Shown here: piece after piece, positions 17,891-26,326 of the stretch
Layout of the letters: each line of letters begins with the position of its first letter
How positions within the stretch are numbered: the first letter of the stretch is position 1
Notes under the pieces: model-generated
Seen by the model: only the letters and a program-made list of their open reading frames with translations
Told to the model about the DNA's origin: nothing
Database searches by the model: none
NCBI RefSeq assembly: GCF_002217755.1
Contig: NZ_BCFL01000029.1
Coordinates: forward strand, 62,001 to 126,000
DNA from: Streptomyces hyaluromycini
GTDB lineage: Bacteria > Actinomycetota > Actinomycetes > Streptomycetales > Streptomycetaceae
Direction: 5' to 3'
Length of the DNA: 64,000 bases
Position numbers and translations under genes: made by a program

Positions 17891-19657
17891 GTGCCGAAGA
17901 AGGACCTCACAGAACTCGCGGTCCGGCTGGAGAACCACCTCGGCGATCCACACGACCCCGCGAGCCGGATGCCGTACGCCAAAGTCCTGGAGTACGACGA
18001 ACGGGAGGACTACCCCTACGAGTTCGTCAACCTGCTCCAGCGCTGGGGCGCGCTCGACCACTCCCTGCCCCGTGCCCAGGGCGGCAAGGCCGGGGACGTG
18101 GAGATCGGTTTCAATCTGATGCGGCTGATCGCCCGCCGCGACCCGACCACCGCCACCGCGTTCATCATCACCAGTCTCAGCTTCATGCCGGCCTGGGTGG
18201 CCGGCACCGACGAGCAGAAGCGGGCCCTCGTCCAGGCGATCCAGCAGGGCACCCGCTACGCCTGGGGCCTGTCGGAGCGCAACCACGGCAGTGATCTCAC
18301 CGCCAACGAGATGACCGCCGAGAAGACCTTCGGCGGCTATCTCCTCACCGGCGAGAAGTGGCTGATCGGCAACGGCCGGGTCGCGGACGGCCTGAGCATC
18401 CACGCCCGCACCGACCCGCGCGGCGGCCCCGCCGGCTACTCCGTGTTCGTGCTGGACAAACGCCGTACCCCCGCCGGCGCGGTGGACGAGCTGCCGCGGG
18501 AACGCATGCACGGGCTGCGCGGCCTGGACATGAGCGGCTTCCGGCTGAACCGCGTCTTCGTACCCGACTCGGCGCTGCTCGGCCGGGAGGGACAGGGGCT
18601 GGAGATCGCGCTCAAGACGTCGCAGACGGCGCGTGCGCTGATCAGCGGGATCGCGCTGTCGGCGGTCGACACGGGACTGCGGGTGACACTCGACTTCACC
18701 GAGGGACGGCAGGTGTTCGGCCGTACCGTCAGCGACATCCCGTACTCCCGGCGGCAGTTGACGGAGTGCTTCGCGGACCTGATGGTGGCGGACGCGGTCA
18801 GTCTGGGCGCGGTCCGGGCGCTGCAGGTCGTGCCGGAGCAGACCAGTGTGTGGTCGTCGGTGGTGAAGTACTTCGTGCCGACGCTGCTGGAGCGGACGTT
18901 CGCCCGGCTCAACGTCGTCCTCGGGGCCCGTTTCTACCTCCGTGGCCACCCGCACTACGCCATCCACCAGAAGATGATGCGCGACCTGCCGGTGGCGAAC
19001 TTCGCCGACGGCAACACGGTGGTGAACCTGAAGAACATCGCCCTTCAGCTGGAGGGCCTGCTCGCCGCCGGGCCGAGCGCGGCGGCGGAGGAGCGGGCGG
19101 CCGTGCTCTTCGGCATCGACCAGGAGCTGCCGCTGTACCGGCCGTGGGACCAGGAGCTGTTCAGCCGGGGCCAGGACGACGCGCTGCGGGCCGCACCCGC
19201 CGCGCTCGCCCGGCTGCGCGCTCTGGCCCAGGCGGGCGACGAGCACGGCTGGCTGGCGCGGTCCGCGGCCGTCGCCGCCGAACTCCTCGCGCACGCCGAC
19301 TCGTTGCGGGAGCGCACCGCGGGGCTCAGGGCCGGGCTCGGCCGGGCGTACGGCCAGTCGGCCGAACTCTTCGACCTGGCCAAGGAGTACTGCCTGCTGC
19401 ACGCCACCGCCGCCTGCCTGCACACGTACGTCCACTCGGCCGCCGCTCTCGACGAGCCGCTGCCCAGCGGTGCCCTGCTGCTGCTCCAGCTGGAGCGGAT
19501 CCGGCGGCACCTGCGGCCGCACGAGGCCGTCACCGACGCGGCCGTGGTCGACGAGGTGATGCGGGTGCTGCGGGTGCTGTACCGGGAGAACCGGCTGTTC
19601 TCGTACTGGCAGTTCCCGCTCGCCGAGCGCGGCGACCTGGCCGCGGCGCGCCGCTGA
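17891..19657 (+). CDS. Long acyl-CoA dehydrogenase-like protein (second of a pair)
   Basis: A 588-aa paralogue of the preceding gene. The dehydrogenase part shows GLSERNHGSDLTANE and TGEKWLIGNG (flavin-binding region), and about 200 further C-terminal residues form an Ala/Leu-rich helical domain. The segment where classical enzymes have the catalytic YEGT reads NFADGNTV, so Glu seems replaced by Asp. GTG start with GGAG 6 nt upstream; 15 bp after the previous gene and 1 bp before the next, so it is clearly in the same transcript. Two such enzymes side by side suggest a heterodimer or two sequential oxidations of the lipid chain. Substrate unknown; classical beta-oxidation is less likely in this context. 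Confidence 0.82.
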   Translation: MPKKDLTELAVRLENHLGDPHDPASRMPYAKVLEYDEREDYPYEFVNLLQRWGALDHSLPRAQGGKAGDVEIGFNLMRLIARRDPTTATAFIITSLSFMPAWVAGTDEQKRALVQAIQQGTRYAWGLSERNHGSDLTANEMTAEKTFGGYLLTGEKWLIGNGRVADGLSIHARTDPRGGPAGYSVFVLDKRRTPAGAVDELPRERMHGLRGLDMSGFRLNRVFVPDSALLGREGQGLEIALKTSQTARALISGIALSAVDTGLRVTLDFTEGRQVFGRTVSDIPYSRRQLTECFADLMVADAVSLGAVRALQVVPEQTSVWSSVVKYFVPTLLERTFARLNVVLGARFYLRGHPHYAIHQKMMRDLPVANFADGNTVVNLKNIALQLEGLLAAGPSAAAEERAAVLFGIDQELPLYRPWDQELFSRGQDDALRAAPAALARLRALAQAGDEHGWLARSAAVAAELLAHADSLRERTAGLRAGLGRAYGQSAELFDLAKEYCLLHATAACLHTYVHSAAALDEPLPSGALLLLQLERIRRHLRPHEAVTDAAVVDEVMRVLRVLYRENRLFSYWQFPLAERGDLAAARR

Positions 19658-19658
19658 C

Positions 19659-20354
19659 ATGTCCGACCGTCATCTGTGGCTGCTGCCGGAGGCCGCCGCC
19701 GACGCGTTCGTGGCGCGGCTGGGCGGTACGGCGCTGCTCTCCGGGGAGGAACGGGCGCGCTGCGAGCGCGCGCTCTCGCCGGAGCTGCGGCGGCGCCGGC
19801 TGGCCGCGCGGCTGCTGGCCCGGCACGCGCTCGCCGAGCGGTCCGGACGGCCGCCCGGCGCGTGGTGGTTCCGTACCACCGGGGACGGCCGCCCGGAGCC
19901 CGAGCCGGCGTACGACGGGCTGCGGTTCAACCTCACCCACACCGACGGCCTGATCGCCTGTGTGGTGACCGACGCGGGCCGCGCCTGCGGGGTCGACGCC
20001 GAGCCGTCACCGGCGGGTACGGACGCGCTCGCGCACCTGCCCCGGTTCTTCGCCCCGGCCGAGCGGGCCGAGCTGGAGCGGGCGCCGCGGGAGGAGCGGG
20101 CGGCGCTGGTCGCCGCGTACTGGGTGCTGAAGGAGGCGTACCTGAAGGCGCTCGGCACGGGGCTGCGCCGCGAGCTGTCCACCATCGCCTTCACACACCC
20201 GGCCGGCGCCCCGCACATCGCCGTGCACGACTCCCGGTCGGCCGCCCGGCACTGGCACTTCGACCTGGTCCACCCGACCCCGGGGCACGTGCTGGCCGTC
20301 GCCAGCGAGCGGTCCCGTGCCGACGGCCTGACCACCACCGTCCTGTCCTGCTGA
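19659..20354 (+). CDS. Sfp-type 4'-phosphopantetheinyl transferase
   Basis: A 231-aa protein with the three Sfp-family motifs: FNLTHTDGLIACVV, CGVDAE (Mg2+-binding Asp/Glu) and WVLKEAYLKALG. It should move phosphopantetheine from CoA onto the three ACP serines of PfaA, the role PfaE plays in marine PUFA systems. ATG begins one base after the TGA of the preceding gene. Presence inside the operon makes the cluster self-sufficient for ACP activation. Confidence 0.9.
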   Translation: MSDRHLWLLPEAAADAFVARLGGTALLSGEERARCERALSPELRRRRLAARLLARHALAERSGRPPGAWWFRTTGDGRPEPEPAYDGLRFNLTHTDGLIACVVTDAGRACGVDAEPSPAGTDALAHLPRFFAPAERAELERAPREERAALVAAYWVLKEAYLKALGTGLRRELSTIAFTHPAGAPHIAVHDSRSAARHWHFDLVHPTPGHVLAVASERSRADGLTTTVLSC

Positions 20355-20386
20355 AGCCTGTCCTGCTTGAAGACCGAGGAGCACCG

Positions 20387-21676
20387 ATGTCCGTCAAGCC
20401 CAGCATCGCCGTCGTGGGCGGTGGCGTGGCCGGCCTCTCCGCCGCCTACGCGCTGCGCGAGCACGCCCAGATCACCCTGTTCGAACGCGAGGACCGCTTC
20501 GGCGGCCACGCCAACTCCGTGGAGGTCGAGGACGCCGGCCGCGTCCTGGGCATCGACACCGCGTTCGTCGTCTTCAACCGGCCCGCCTATCCCAACCTCT
20601 CCGCGTTCTTCGAGGAGTTGGGGGTGGCCGACAAGCAACTGCTCAGCGGCTTCAACTTCTTCGACCTGAGCAACGGTCTGCAGTACGGCAGCGACGAGAT
20701 GGACCTGCCGGAGGAGGAGGTCCGGGCCCGCTATCCGGAGTACTTCCAGACCATCTGGCGGGAGGCGCGGCGGTTCCACCAGGAGGGCCGGCACGACTTC
20801 TTCCGCAAGCGCACCGACCTGCCGATGGGCGAGTACCTGGACCGGGGCGGCTACAGTGAGGAGTTCCGGTACGGCTACTTCATCCTGCTGTGCAGTGCGG
20901 TGTGGTCGGTGCCGGCCGAGCTGATCTGGGAGATGCCGGCCACCACGGTCATCGCGTTCTTCATGGCGCACGACGAGAGCGGCCTCGGCGGCCGCCGGGT
21001 CGACTGGCGGACCGTGGAAGGGGGTTCGATCTCGTACGTGCGCAAGGTGCTCGCCGCGATCGACCCGAAGACGCGGCTCTCGGAGCCGGTCACCGGCGTC
21101 CGCCAGGAGGCCGACGGGGTCGTGATCCGCACCGCGAACGGCGAGGAGCGCTTCGACCACGCCGTGCTCGCCACCCACGCCGATGTGACCCGCTCGCTCC
21201 TTGAGAACCCGACCCCGGCCCAGCGCGACCTGCTCGCGCCCCTGCGCTACAACGCCTCGACCGTGATCCTGCACACCGACCCGTCCGTGATGCCGGCCGG
21301 CCGGGACCGCTGGGAGGCCTGGAACTACGGCAAGGTGACCGTCGACGGGCAGCCGCGCACCTACGTGGCGTACTACATGAACAAGCTGCACGGCTTCGAG
21401 TCGGAGACGGACTACTTCGTCACCCTGGACTACCCGCTGGAGGTCGACGAGGCGGCAGTCATCCGGCGGTTCCACTACGAGCACCCGATGATCGACATGG
21501 CGATGCGCACCGCGCAGCAGACCATCTACGCGGTCAACGAGGGCCCGCGGGTGAAGCTCTGCGGCTCCTGGTTCCACTCCAAGCAGCAGTACTGGGACCA
21601 GATCGGCTCCCACGAGGCCGCGTTCTCCTCCGGAAAGGAGGCGGCGGCCCAGCTGCTGCGGGAACTCGGCGCCTGA
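20387..21676 (+). CDS. FAD-dependent amine-oxidase-like oxidoreductase (COG2907-like)
   Basis: A 429-aa flavoprotein beginning with the dinucleotide-binding motif VVGGGVAGLSAAYAL and FEREDRFGGHAN, and ending with an FAD-closing segment (KLCGSWF). It resembles the predicted NAD/FAD-binding proteins often found beside cyclopropane-fatty-acid synthase genes, so it probably acts on lipid chains. ATG at 20387 follows GAGGAG; it is 32 bp after the phosphopantetheinyl transferase gene and is the last gene of the operon. Expected role is oxidation, isomerisation or desaturation of the Pfa product; the exact reaction cannot be read from sequence. Confidence 0.8.
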   Translation: MSVKPSIAVVGGGVAGLSAAYALREHAQITLFEREDRFGGHANSVEVEDAGRVLGIDTAFVVFNRPAYPNLSAFFEELGVADKQLLSGFNFFDLSNGLQYGSDEMDLPEEEVRARYPEYFQTIWREARRFHQEGRHDFFRKRTDLPMGEYLDRGGYSEEFRYGYFILLCSAVWSVPAELIWEMPATTVIAFFMAHDESGLGGRRVDWRTVEGGSISYVRKVLAAIDPKTRLSEPVTGVRQEADGVVIRTANGEERFDHAVLATHADVTRSLLENPTPAQRDLLAPLRYNASTVILHTDPSVMPAGRDRWEAWNYGKVTVDGQPRTYVAYYMNKLHGFESETDYFVTLDYPLEVDEAAVIRRFHYEHPMIDMAMRTAQQTIYAVNEGPRVKLCGSWFHSKQQYWDQIGSHEAAFSSGKEAAAQLLRELGA

Positions 21677-21681
21677 GCGAG

Positions 21682-21770
21682 GCGCCCCGAAGGGGCGCTG
21701 GGGGTACCCCCAGCCGAAGGCTGGGGGAGGAACTGCGCGACCAGCCACGACGGCGCGGCAGACGGCACTT
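21682..21770 (+). terminator. Hairpin-rich interspersed repeat ending the lipid operon
   Basis: Right after the operon's last stop codon lies GCGCCCC-GAA-GGGGCGC (21682-21698). It is followed by the palindrome CTGGGGGTACCCCCAG (21698-21713) and an overlapping stem CCCCCAGCC-GAA-GGCTGGGGG (21707-21727). The latter two stems share bases and exclude each other. The tail GGAACTGCGCGACCAGCC is the same core as in the repeat at 17346. Likely a transcription end plus a mobile/interspersed repeat. Confidence 0.7.
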
Positions 21771-21796
21771 CGCAGCACGTACGGCGTAGCCCTCGG

Positions 21797-22414
21797 CTAG
21801 CCCGCGTGCCGGTGCGCGGACTCGTTCTCCTGGGCCATGCGGCGCAGCGCCATCAGCGCGGGCTCCAGGAGGACGGTCAGCAGCAGGGCGCGCTCGGCGG
21901 CCTCCAACGGGTCCTCGATGCCGTCGAGTTGGTCGAGGTCGAGGGCCGCGGTGCGTTCGGCGAGGCGGGCGTAGGGCAGGAGGGTGTGCCAGTCCAGCGG
22001 GACGCCGAGCGAGCGGAGCGAGGTGATCGTCTCCGCGAGCGTGCCACGGGCGGGTGCGTTCTGGTGCACCTGCCAGCCGAGCTCCTTGACCAGCGCGTCG
22101 ACTTCGGCGGTCTCGGGTTCGTCCCGGGCGGTGTCGGCGGGCAGCCGGATCGTGCCCAGGGCGAGGCCGAGGAGCCGGTGGGTGTCGCCGTCGTGCTCGC
22201 CGAGCGCGTCCAGGACCTCGCGGGTCCCGCTGACCGAGAGGCCGCGCACGCCGGTCAGGGCGCGGATCAGCCGGAGCCGCCGCAGGTGCTGTTCGTCGTA
22301 CTCGGCCTGGGTCGCGGCGGTCTGACGGCCCGTCGGGAGCAGGCCCTCGCGGAGGTAGTACTTGATCGTCGTGACGGAGACGCCGCTGCGGCGGCTCAGC
22401 TCGGACATGCGCAT
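21797..22414 (-). CDS. MerR-family transcriptional regulator
   Basis: A 205-aa regulator. The N-terminal winged-helix region is classical MerR (MSELSRRSGVSVTTIKYYLREGLL), followed by a helical linker and a ~120-residue C-terminal domain without any cysteine, so it is not a metal sensor and probably binds an organic ligand. ATG at 22414 with GGAG upstream; a second in-frame ATG two codons later is possible. It is divergent from a small ABM-like gene, and the 45-bp inverted repeat between them (22481-22525) is its likely binding site. Control of the neighbouring MFS exporter is plausible. Confidence 0.87.
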   Translation of the reverse strand: MRMSELSRRSGVSVTTIKYYLREGLLPTGRQTAATQAEYDEQHLRRLRLIRALTGVRGLSVSGTREVLDALGEHDGDTHRLLGLALGTIRLPADTARDEPETAEVDALVKELGWQVHQNAPARGTLAETITSLRSLGVPLDWHTLLPYARLAERTAALDLDQLDGIEDPLEAAERALLLTVLLEPALMALRRMAQENESAHRHAG

Positions 22415-22480
22415 CGGGTTCGGCTCCGCTCTCGCGTCGGTATCGGCCCCGTTCCACCGGACGACACCTCGGCACTGGAA

Positions 22481-22525
22481 ATTGGATACCCCTACTGTCT
22501 AACATGGATAGTAGAGGTATCCAAT
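22481..22525. promoter_or_regulatory. Large inverted repeat, probable MerR operator
   Basis: ATTGGATACCCCTACTGTC (22481-22499) is mirrored by GATAGTAGAGGTATCCAAT (22507-22525): 19-bp arms with two mismatches and a 7-bp centre. It is AT-rich for this genome and placed between the divergent MerR and ABM-like genes, as expected of a MerR-type operator overlapping the promoter spacer. Confidence 0.75.
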
Positions 22526-22551
22526 TTCTTCCCACGGGAGAAGGCCGCGCC

Positions 22552-22953
22552 ATGCCCACCCTGCGCTGGACCACCGTCAACACCCCCGCAGCCGACGCCG
22601 AGGCCTTCGTCATGGCGTCCCGTCTGGAGGTCCGCTCCCTCAAGGACGTGCCGCGCTTCTTCGCCAAGTCGCTGGTGGCGTGGAAGCAGGTCACCGGGGC
22701 GCCCGGCGCGTACGGCGCCTCGCTGATCGCCGAGCCCCTGAAGCGGACCTTCTGGACGCTGTCCGCCTGGGAGGACAAGGACGCCCTCTACCGGTACGCG
22801 AGGACCGAGCCGCACAAGTCGGTGATGACCGGACTGCGCCCCACCATGAAGGGCTCGGTCTTCACGTTCTGGCAGGTCCCGGCGGCCGAACTGCCCATCG
22901 ACTGGACGGACGCCCGGCGCCGGCTCGCCGAGCAGGAACGCGCCGACTCCTGA
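22552..22953 (+). CDS. Small ABM-like (dimeric alpha-beta barrel) protein
   Basis: A 133-aa cytoplasmic protein. It has no catalytic motif I can name, but its size and a WTLSAWEDKDALYRYA segment are typical of antibiotic-biosynthesis-monooxygenase-like/DUF3291-like ferredoxin-fold proteins. The chosen ATG at 22552 has GGGAGAAGG upstream; an ORF start at 22504 would put coding sequence inside the operator. It is divergent from the MerR gene and 72 bp upstream of the MFS exporter, so the pair may form a MerR-controlled detoxification unit. Function remains a guess. Confidence 0.65.
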   Translation: MPTLRWTTVNTPAADAEAFVMASRLEVRSLKDVPRFFAKSLVAWKQVTGAPGAYGASLIAEPLKRTFWTLSAWEDKDALYRYARTEPHKSVMTGLRPTMKGSVFTFWQVPAAELPIDWTDARRRLAEQERADS

Positions 22954-23025
22954 CACCCGCCCCGCCCGGCCCTCCGCACACACGAGCCCCTCCCCCACGA
23001 GCCCCTTCGCTAGGAGCCCCCTGCC

Positions 23026-24471
23026 ATGACCCTGTCCGAAGAGAGCCCGGTCCTCGACGAGGAGCCGGCCGCCGCGGTCGCCGCCGCGGGGCGCCGGGTG
23101 CCTCTGTGGCTCGCGATCGTCGCGTGCAGCGTGCCGATGTTCATGGTCGCGCTCGACAACCTCGTCGTGTCGACCGCCCTGCACACCCTCGCCGTCGACC
23201 TGGAGGCGAACACCCAGGAACTCCAGTGGTTCGTCAACGCGTACGTGCTGAGCTTCGCCTGCCTGCTGATGACGGGTGCCGCGCTCGGTGACCGGTTCGG
23301 CCGCCGTACGGTGTTCGTCATCGGCATCGCCGTGTTCACGCTGGCCTCCATCGGCTGCGGACTGTCCGACACCAGCGCCCAGTTGATCACCTTCCGGGCC
23401 GTCCAGGGCTTCGGTGCGGCGGCCGTGATGCCGCTGTCGCTGACCCTGCTCTCGCAGGCGGTGCCGGAGAAGCTGCGCGGGCTGGCGCTGGGCGTCTGGT
23501 CCGGGGTGAGCGGGCTCGCCGTGGCCATGGGCCCGGTGGTCGGCGGCGCGGTGGTCGACGGCCTGGACTGGCGCTGGATCTTCTGGATCAACGTGCCGGT
23601 GTGCGTGATCGCGATACCGCTGGTGCTGTTCGCCCTGAAGGAGAGCTCGCTGCCGGGCGTCCGCCTCGACCTGGTCGGCATGGTGCTGGCGGCGGCCGGG
23701 CTGTGCGCGGTGGTGTGGGCGATCGTGCACGGCGAGCCGGACGGCTGGACGTCCGCCAAGGTGCTCGGCGCGTTCGCGGGCGGCGCGGTGCTGCTCGCCG
23801 CGTTCGTGGTCTGGGAGTCCCGGACCGACGAGCCGATGCTGCCGCTGTCCTTCTACCGGGTGCGGGCCTTCACCCTCACCAACATCGTGTCGGCGACCAT
23901 GTACTTCGGTGTCTTCGGCTCGCTGTTCCTGCTCGCGCAGTACCTCCAGATCGTGCCCCCGCGCTCCCCGCTGGAGGCCGGTGTCCGCACCCTCGCCTGG
24001 ACGCTGATGCCGATGTTCGTGGCCCCGGTGGCCGGTCTGATCACGGACAAGGTCGGCGGCGGCCGGCTGATGGCCCTGGGCCTCTTCCTGCAGGGCGTCG
24101 GCCTCGGCTGGATCAACCTGGTCGCCGGCACCGACACCGCGTACCCCTCGCTGGCCGGCCCGATGATCGTGGCCGGCATCGGCATGGGCTTCGTGTTCGC
24201 GCCGACGGCGGCGGTGGTCCTCGGCTCGGTGGCCAAGGAGCACGCGGGCAAGGCGTCCGGCGCCAACACCACCGTCCGCGAGATCGGCGGCGCGCTCGGC
24301 ATCGCCGTCCTGAGCACGGTGTTCGTGACGTACGGCAGCACCGAGGGCCCGCAGCAGTTCGTCGACGGACTCCACCCGGCCGTCTGGGTCGGTGTCGCGG
24401 TCGTCTTCTTCGGCGCCCTGTGCGCGCTGGGGATCCCGCGCCGGCCGCGGCCGGCGGACGAGCAGGCCTGA
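23026..24471 (+). CDS. MFS drug-exporter (DHA2/EmrB-QacA type)
   Basis: A 481-aa polytopic membrane protein with about 14 predicted helices. Motif A is GDRFGRRTVF after the second helix, and the antiporter motif C is seen as GLAVAMGPVVGG. Helix one contains LDNLVVSTALHTL, the D1 motif of the 14-helix drug:H+ antiporter family. ATG is preceded by AGGAG. Likely exports a toxic compound, perhaps the ligand sensed by the nearby MerR protein. A strong hairpin terminator follows. Confidence 0.9.
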   Translation: MTLSEESPVLDEEPAAAVAAAGRRVPLWLAIVACSVPMFMVALDNLVVSTALHTLAVDLEANTQELQWFVNAYVLSFACLLMTGAALGDRFGRRTVFVIGIAVFTLASIGCGLSDTSAQLITFRAVQGFGAAAVMPLSLTLLSQAVPEKLRGLALGVWSGVSGLAVAMGPVVGGAVVDGLDWRWIFWINVPVCVIAIPLVLFALKESSLPGVRLDLVGMVLAAAGLCAVVWAIVHGEPDGWTSAKVLGAFAGGAVLLAAFVVWESRTDEPMLPLSFYRVRAFTLTNIVSATMYFGVFGSLFLLAQYLQIVPPRSPLEAGVRTLAWTLMPMFVAPVAGLITDKVGGGRLMALGLFLQGVGLGWINLVAGTDTAYPSLAGPMIVAGIGMGFVFAPTAAVVLGSVAKEHAGKASGANTTVREIGGALGIAVLSTVFVTYGSTEGPQQFVDGLHPAVWVGVAVVFFGALCALGIPRRPRPADEQA

Positions 24472-24482
24472 GCCCCGCTCCG

Positions 24483-24516
24483 GGCGGAGGCACCCCGACG
24501 GGTGCCTCCGCCTTTT
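24483..24516. terminator. Strong bidirectional rho-independent terminator
   Basis: GGCGGAGGCACCC, loop CGAC, then GGGTGCCTCCGCC: a perfect 13-bp stem followed by TTTT. It separates the convergent MFS exporter and dehydratase genes. Confidence 0.92.
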
Positions 24517-24521
24517 CGCGT

Positions 24522-25490
24522 TCAGCCGGCGACGATCTCCGCGAACCGCTCCGCCCCCACGTTGCCGCCGGACAGGACGACCCCGATCCGGCGCGGCAGC
24601 GGCGCCACCCGGTGGGCGAGCAGCGCGGCCAGACCGCTGGCACCACTCGGCTCCAGGACGGTCTTCAGACGCTCGAAGGCGAACCGCATCGCGTCCCCGA
24701 TCTGGCCGTCGGAGACCAGGGAGATGTCGTCCACCAGGCGCTGGTTGAGGGAGAAGGTCAGCTCGCCGGGGATGTCCGCGGCCTGGCCGTCGGCGATGGT
24801 GCGGGGCACCGGGATCGACACCCGGTGCCCGGCCGCCAGGGACCGCCTGGTGTCGTCGCCGGCCTCCGGCTCGACCCCGACGACCCGGATCCCGGGCAGC
24901 AGCCCCTTGGCGGCGGTGGCGCTGCCCGCGATCAGCCCGCCGCCCCCGACGGGCACCACCAGGGCGTCCAGGTCGCCGACCTCCTCGATGAGTTCGAGAG
25001 CGGCCGTGCCCTGACCGGCGATGACGTGCGGGTGCTCGTACGGCGGGATGAGCGCGAGCCCGCGTTCGGCGGCGAGGGCCTCGCCGATGGCGACCCGGTC
25101 GCCGGTGTAGCGGTCGTACGTCACGATCTCCGCGCCGTATCCGGCGGTCGCCTCCAGCTTGGCGCGCGGGGTGTCCTCGGGCATCACGATGACGGCGGTG
25201 GTGCCGAGTTCACGGGCGGCGAGGGCGACGGCCTGGGCGTGGTTGCCGGAGGAGTAGGCGGCGATGCCCTGGGCGAGCTGCGCGGGCGACAGCCGGGACG
25301 CGGCGTTGTAGGCGCCCCGGAACTTGAACGCGCCGATGCGCTGCAGGTTCTCGCACTTCAGGAAGACCTCGGCACCGACCAGCGCGTCCAGGGTGCGCGA
25401 GCGCAGCACGGGGGTGCGGTGGGCCACCCCCTTGATCCGCGCCGCCGCGTCGTGCACGTCCTGGAGGGTCACGGGCGGGGTGTCGGGCAT
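24522..25490 (-). CDS. Serine/threonine dehydratase-like PLP enzyme
   Basis: A 322-aa fold-type II PLP enzyme. The PLP lysine lies in GAFKFRGAYN, the substrate loop is SSGNHAQAVAL, and the phosphate-binding glycine loop is PVGGGGLIAG. It lacks the regulatory ACT domain of biosynthetic threonine deaminase, so it is of the catabolic/serine-racemase/hydroxyaspartate-dehydratase class, which deaminates hydroxy-amino acids to oxo acids. ATG at 25490 has GGAGGA upstream; a longer ORF start at 25547 lacks this. Divergent from a YheO/DauR-like regulator, which probably controls it. Confidence 0.88.
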   Translation of the reverse strand: MPDTPPVTLQDVHDAAARIKGVAHRTPVLRSRTLDALVGAEVFLKCENLQRIGAFKFRGAYNAASRLSPAQLAQGIAAYSSGNHAQAVALAARELGTTAVIVMPEDTPRAKLEATAGYGAEIVTYDRYTGDRVAIGEALAAERGLALIPPYEHPHVIAGQGTAALELIEEVGDLDALVVPVGGGGLIAGSATAAKGLLPGIRVVGVEPEAGDDTRRSLAAGHRVSIPVPRTIADGQAADIPGELTFSLNQRLVDDISLVSDGQIGDAMRFAFERLKTVLEPSGASGLAALLAHRVAPLPRRIGVVLSGGNVGAERFAEIVAG

Positions 25491-25567
25491 GTTCGTCCTC
25501 CGTTCCGGGCGCCGCCGGGCGCCGCATGGGCGTTGGGCGCCGATCACATGGACTTATTGTCTATCAT

Positions 25568-25584
25568 CTGGACAGGAAGTCCAG
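25568..25584. promoter_or_regulatory. Operator-like inverted repeat
   Basis: CTGGAC-AGGAA-GTCCAG lies in the AT-enriched stretch between the divergent dehydratase and YheO/DauR-like regulator genes. Likely operator of that regulator. Confidence 0.5.
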
Positions 25585-25618
25585 ACCCTGCCCTGACCCG
25601 ACCCTGACGGGGGTACCG

Positions 25619-26299
25619 ATGACACACGGACCGGCGGCACCGAGCGGCGAGGCCGCGGCGCGAGCCGAGCAGGACGCGATCATCGGCGCGCTGTCCCCGG
25701 TCGTCGAGGGGATCGCGGCGACCTTCGGCTCCTTCTGCGAGGTCGTCGTCCACGACTTCCGCCGTCCGGAACACTCCGTCGTCGCCCTCGCCGGGTCGGT
25801 CACCGGCAGGGGCGTCGGCGGGTCGATGAGCGAGATCGGCATGAAGCTGCTGGCGGCCGGCGACGAGGCACGCGACGAGCTGAACTACCTGACCCGCACC
25901 CGGGACGGGAAGCTGGTCAAGTCGTCCACGATGGTGCTGCGCGACTCGCGCGGTACGGCGTTCGGGGCGCTGTGCGTGAACCTCGACGTCACGGCCGTCC
26001 ACCAGGTGCACGAACTGGTCGGCGGCCTCGCCGGGGTCACCGCGGACACCGTGGCGCCGCCGACCACCACCTTCGGCGACGACATCACCGCCGTACTGGA
26101 CTCGATCGTCGACGCCCGCCAGCTCCGCCGGCCCAAGCCGTGGCCCCAACTCACCCGCGAGGAACGGCTGGAGCTGTTCCGCGACCTCGACCGGCAGGGC
26201 GTCTTCGCGGTGCGCGGTGCGGTCCAGCAGGTCGCCGCCCGCCTCGGCATCTCCCGGGCCTCCGCCTACACCTACCTGTCCGCGACCCGCGCCGGCTGA
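25619..26299 (+). CDS. YheO/DauR-like PAS-HTH transcriptional regulator
   Basis: A 226-aa regulator with an N-terminal YheO-type PAS domain (about 20-125; CEVVVHDFRRPEHSVV, GALCVNLDVT) and a C-terminal HTH of the YheO/HTH_22 type (VQQVAARLGISRASAYTYL). DauR, the family member of known function, represses D-arginine catabolism; the divergent Ser/Thr dehydratase suggests an analogous amino-acid-sensing role here. ATG at 25619 lies after the inverted repeat. Only 27 bp separate its stop from the convergent VWA gene. Confidence 0.83.
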   Translation: MTHGPAAPSGEAAARAEQDAIIGALSPVVEGIAATFGSFCEVVVHDFRRPEHSVVALAGSVTGRGVGGSMSEIGMKLLAAGDEARDELNYLTRTRDGKLVKSSTMVLRDSRGTAFGALCVNLDVTAVHQVHELVGGLAGVTADTVAPPTTTFGDDITAVLDSIVDARQLRRPKPWPQLTREERLELFRDLDRQGVFAVRGAVQQVAARLGISRASAYTYLSATRAG

Positions 26300-26326
26300 C
26301 CGTCTGCCCGGCGCGGGCCGGCCGCG

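Noticed and set aside
17087..19660. 857-codon minus-strand frame opposite the dehydrogenases
   Set aside because: Same GC-bias shadow; no ribosome site or family motifs, and the + strand genes are convincing.
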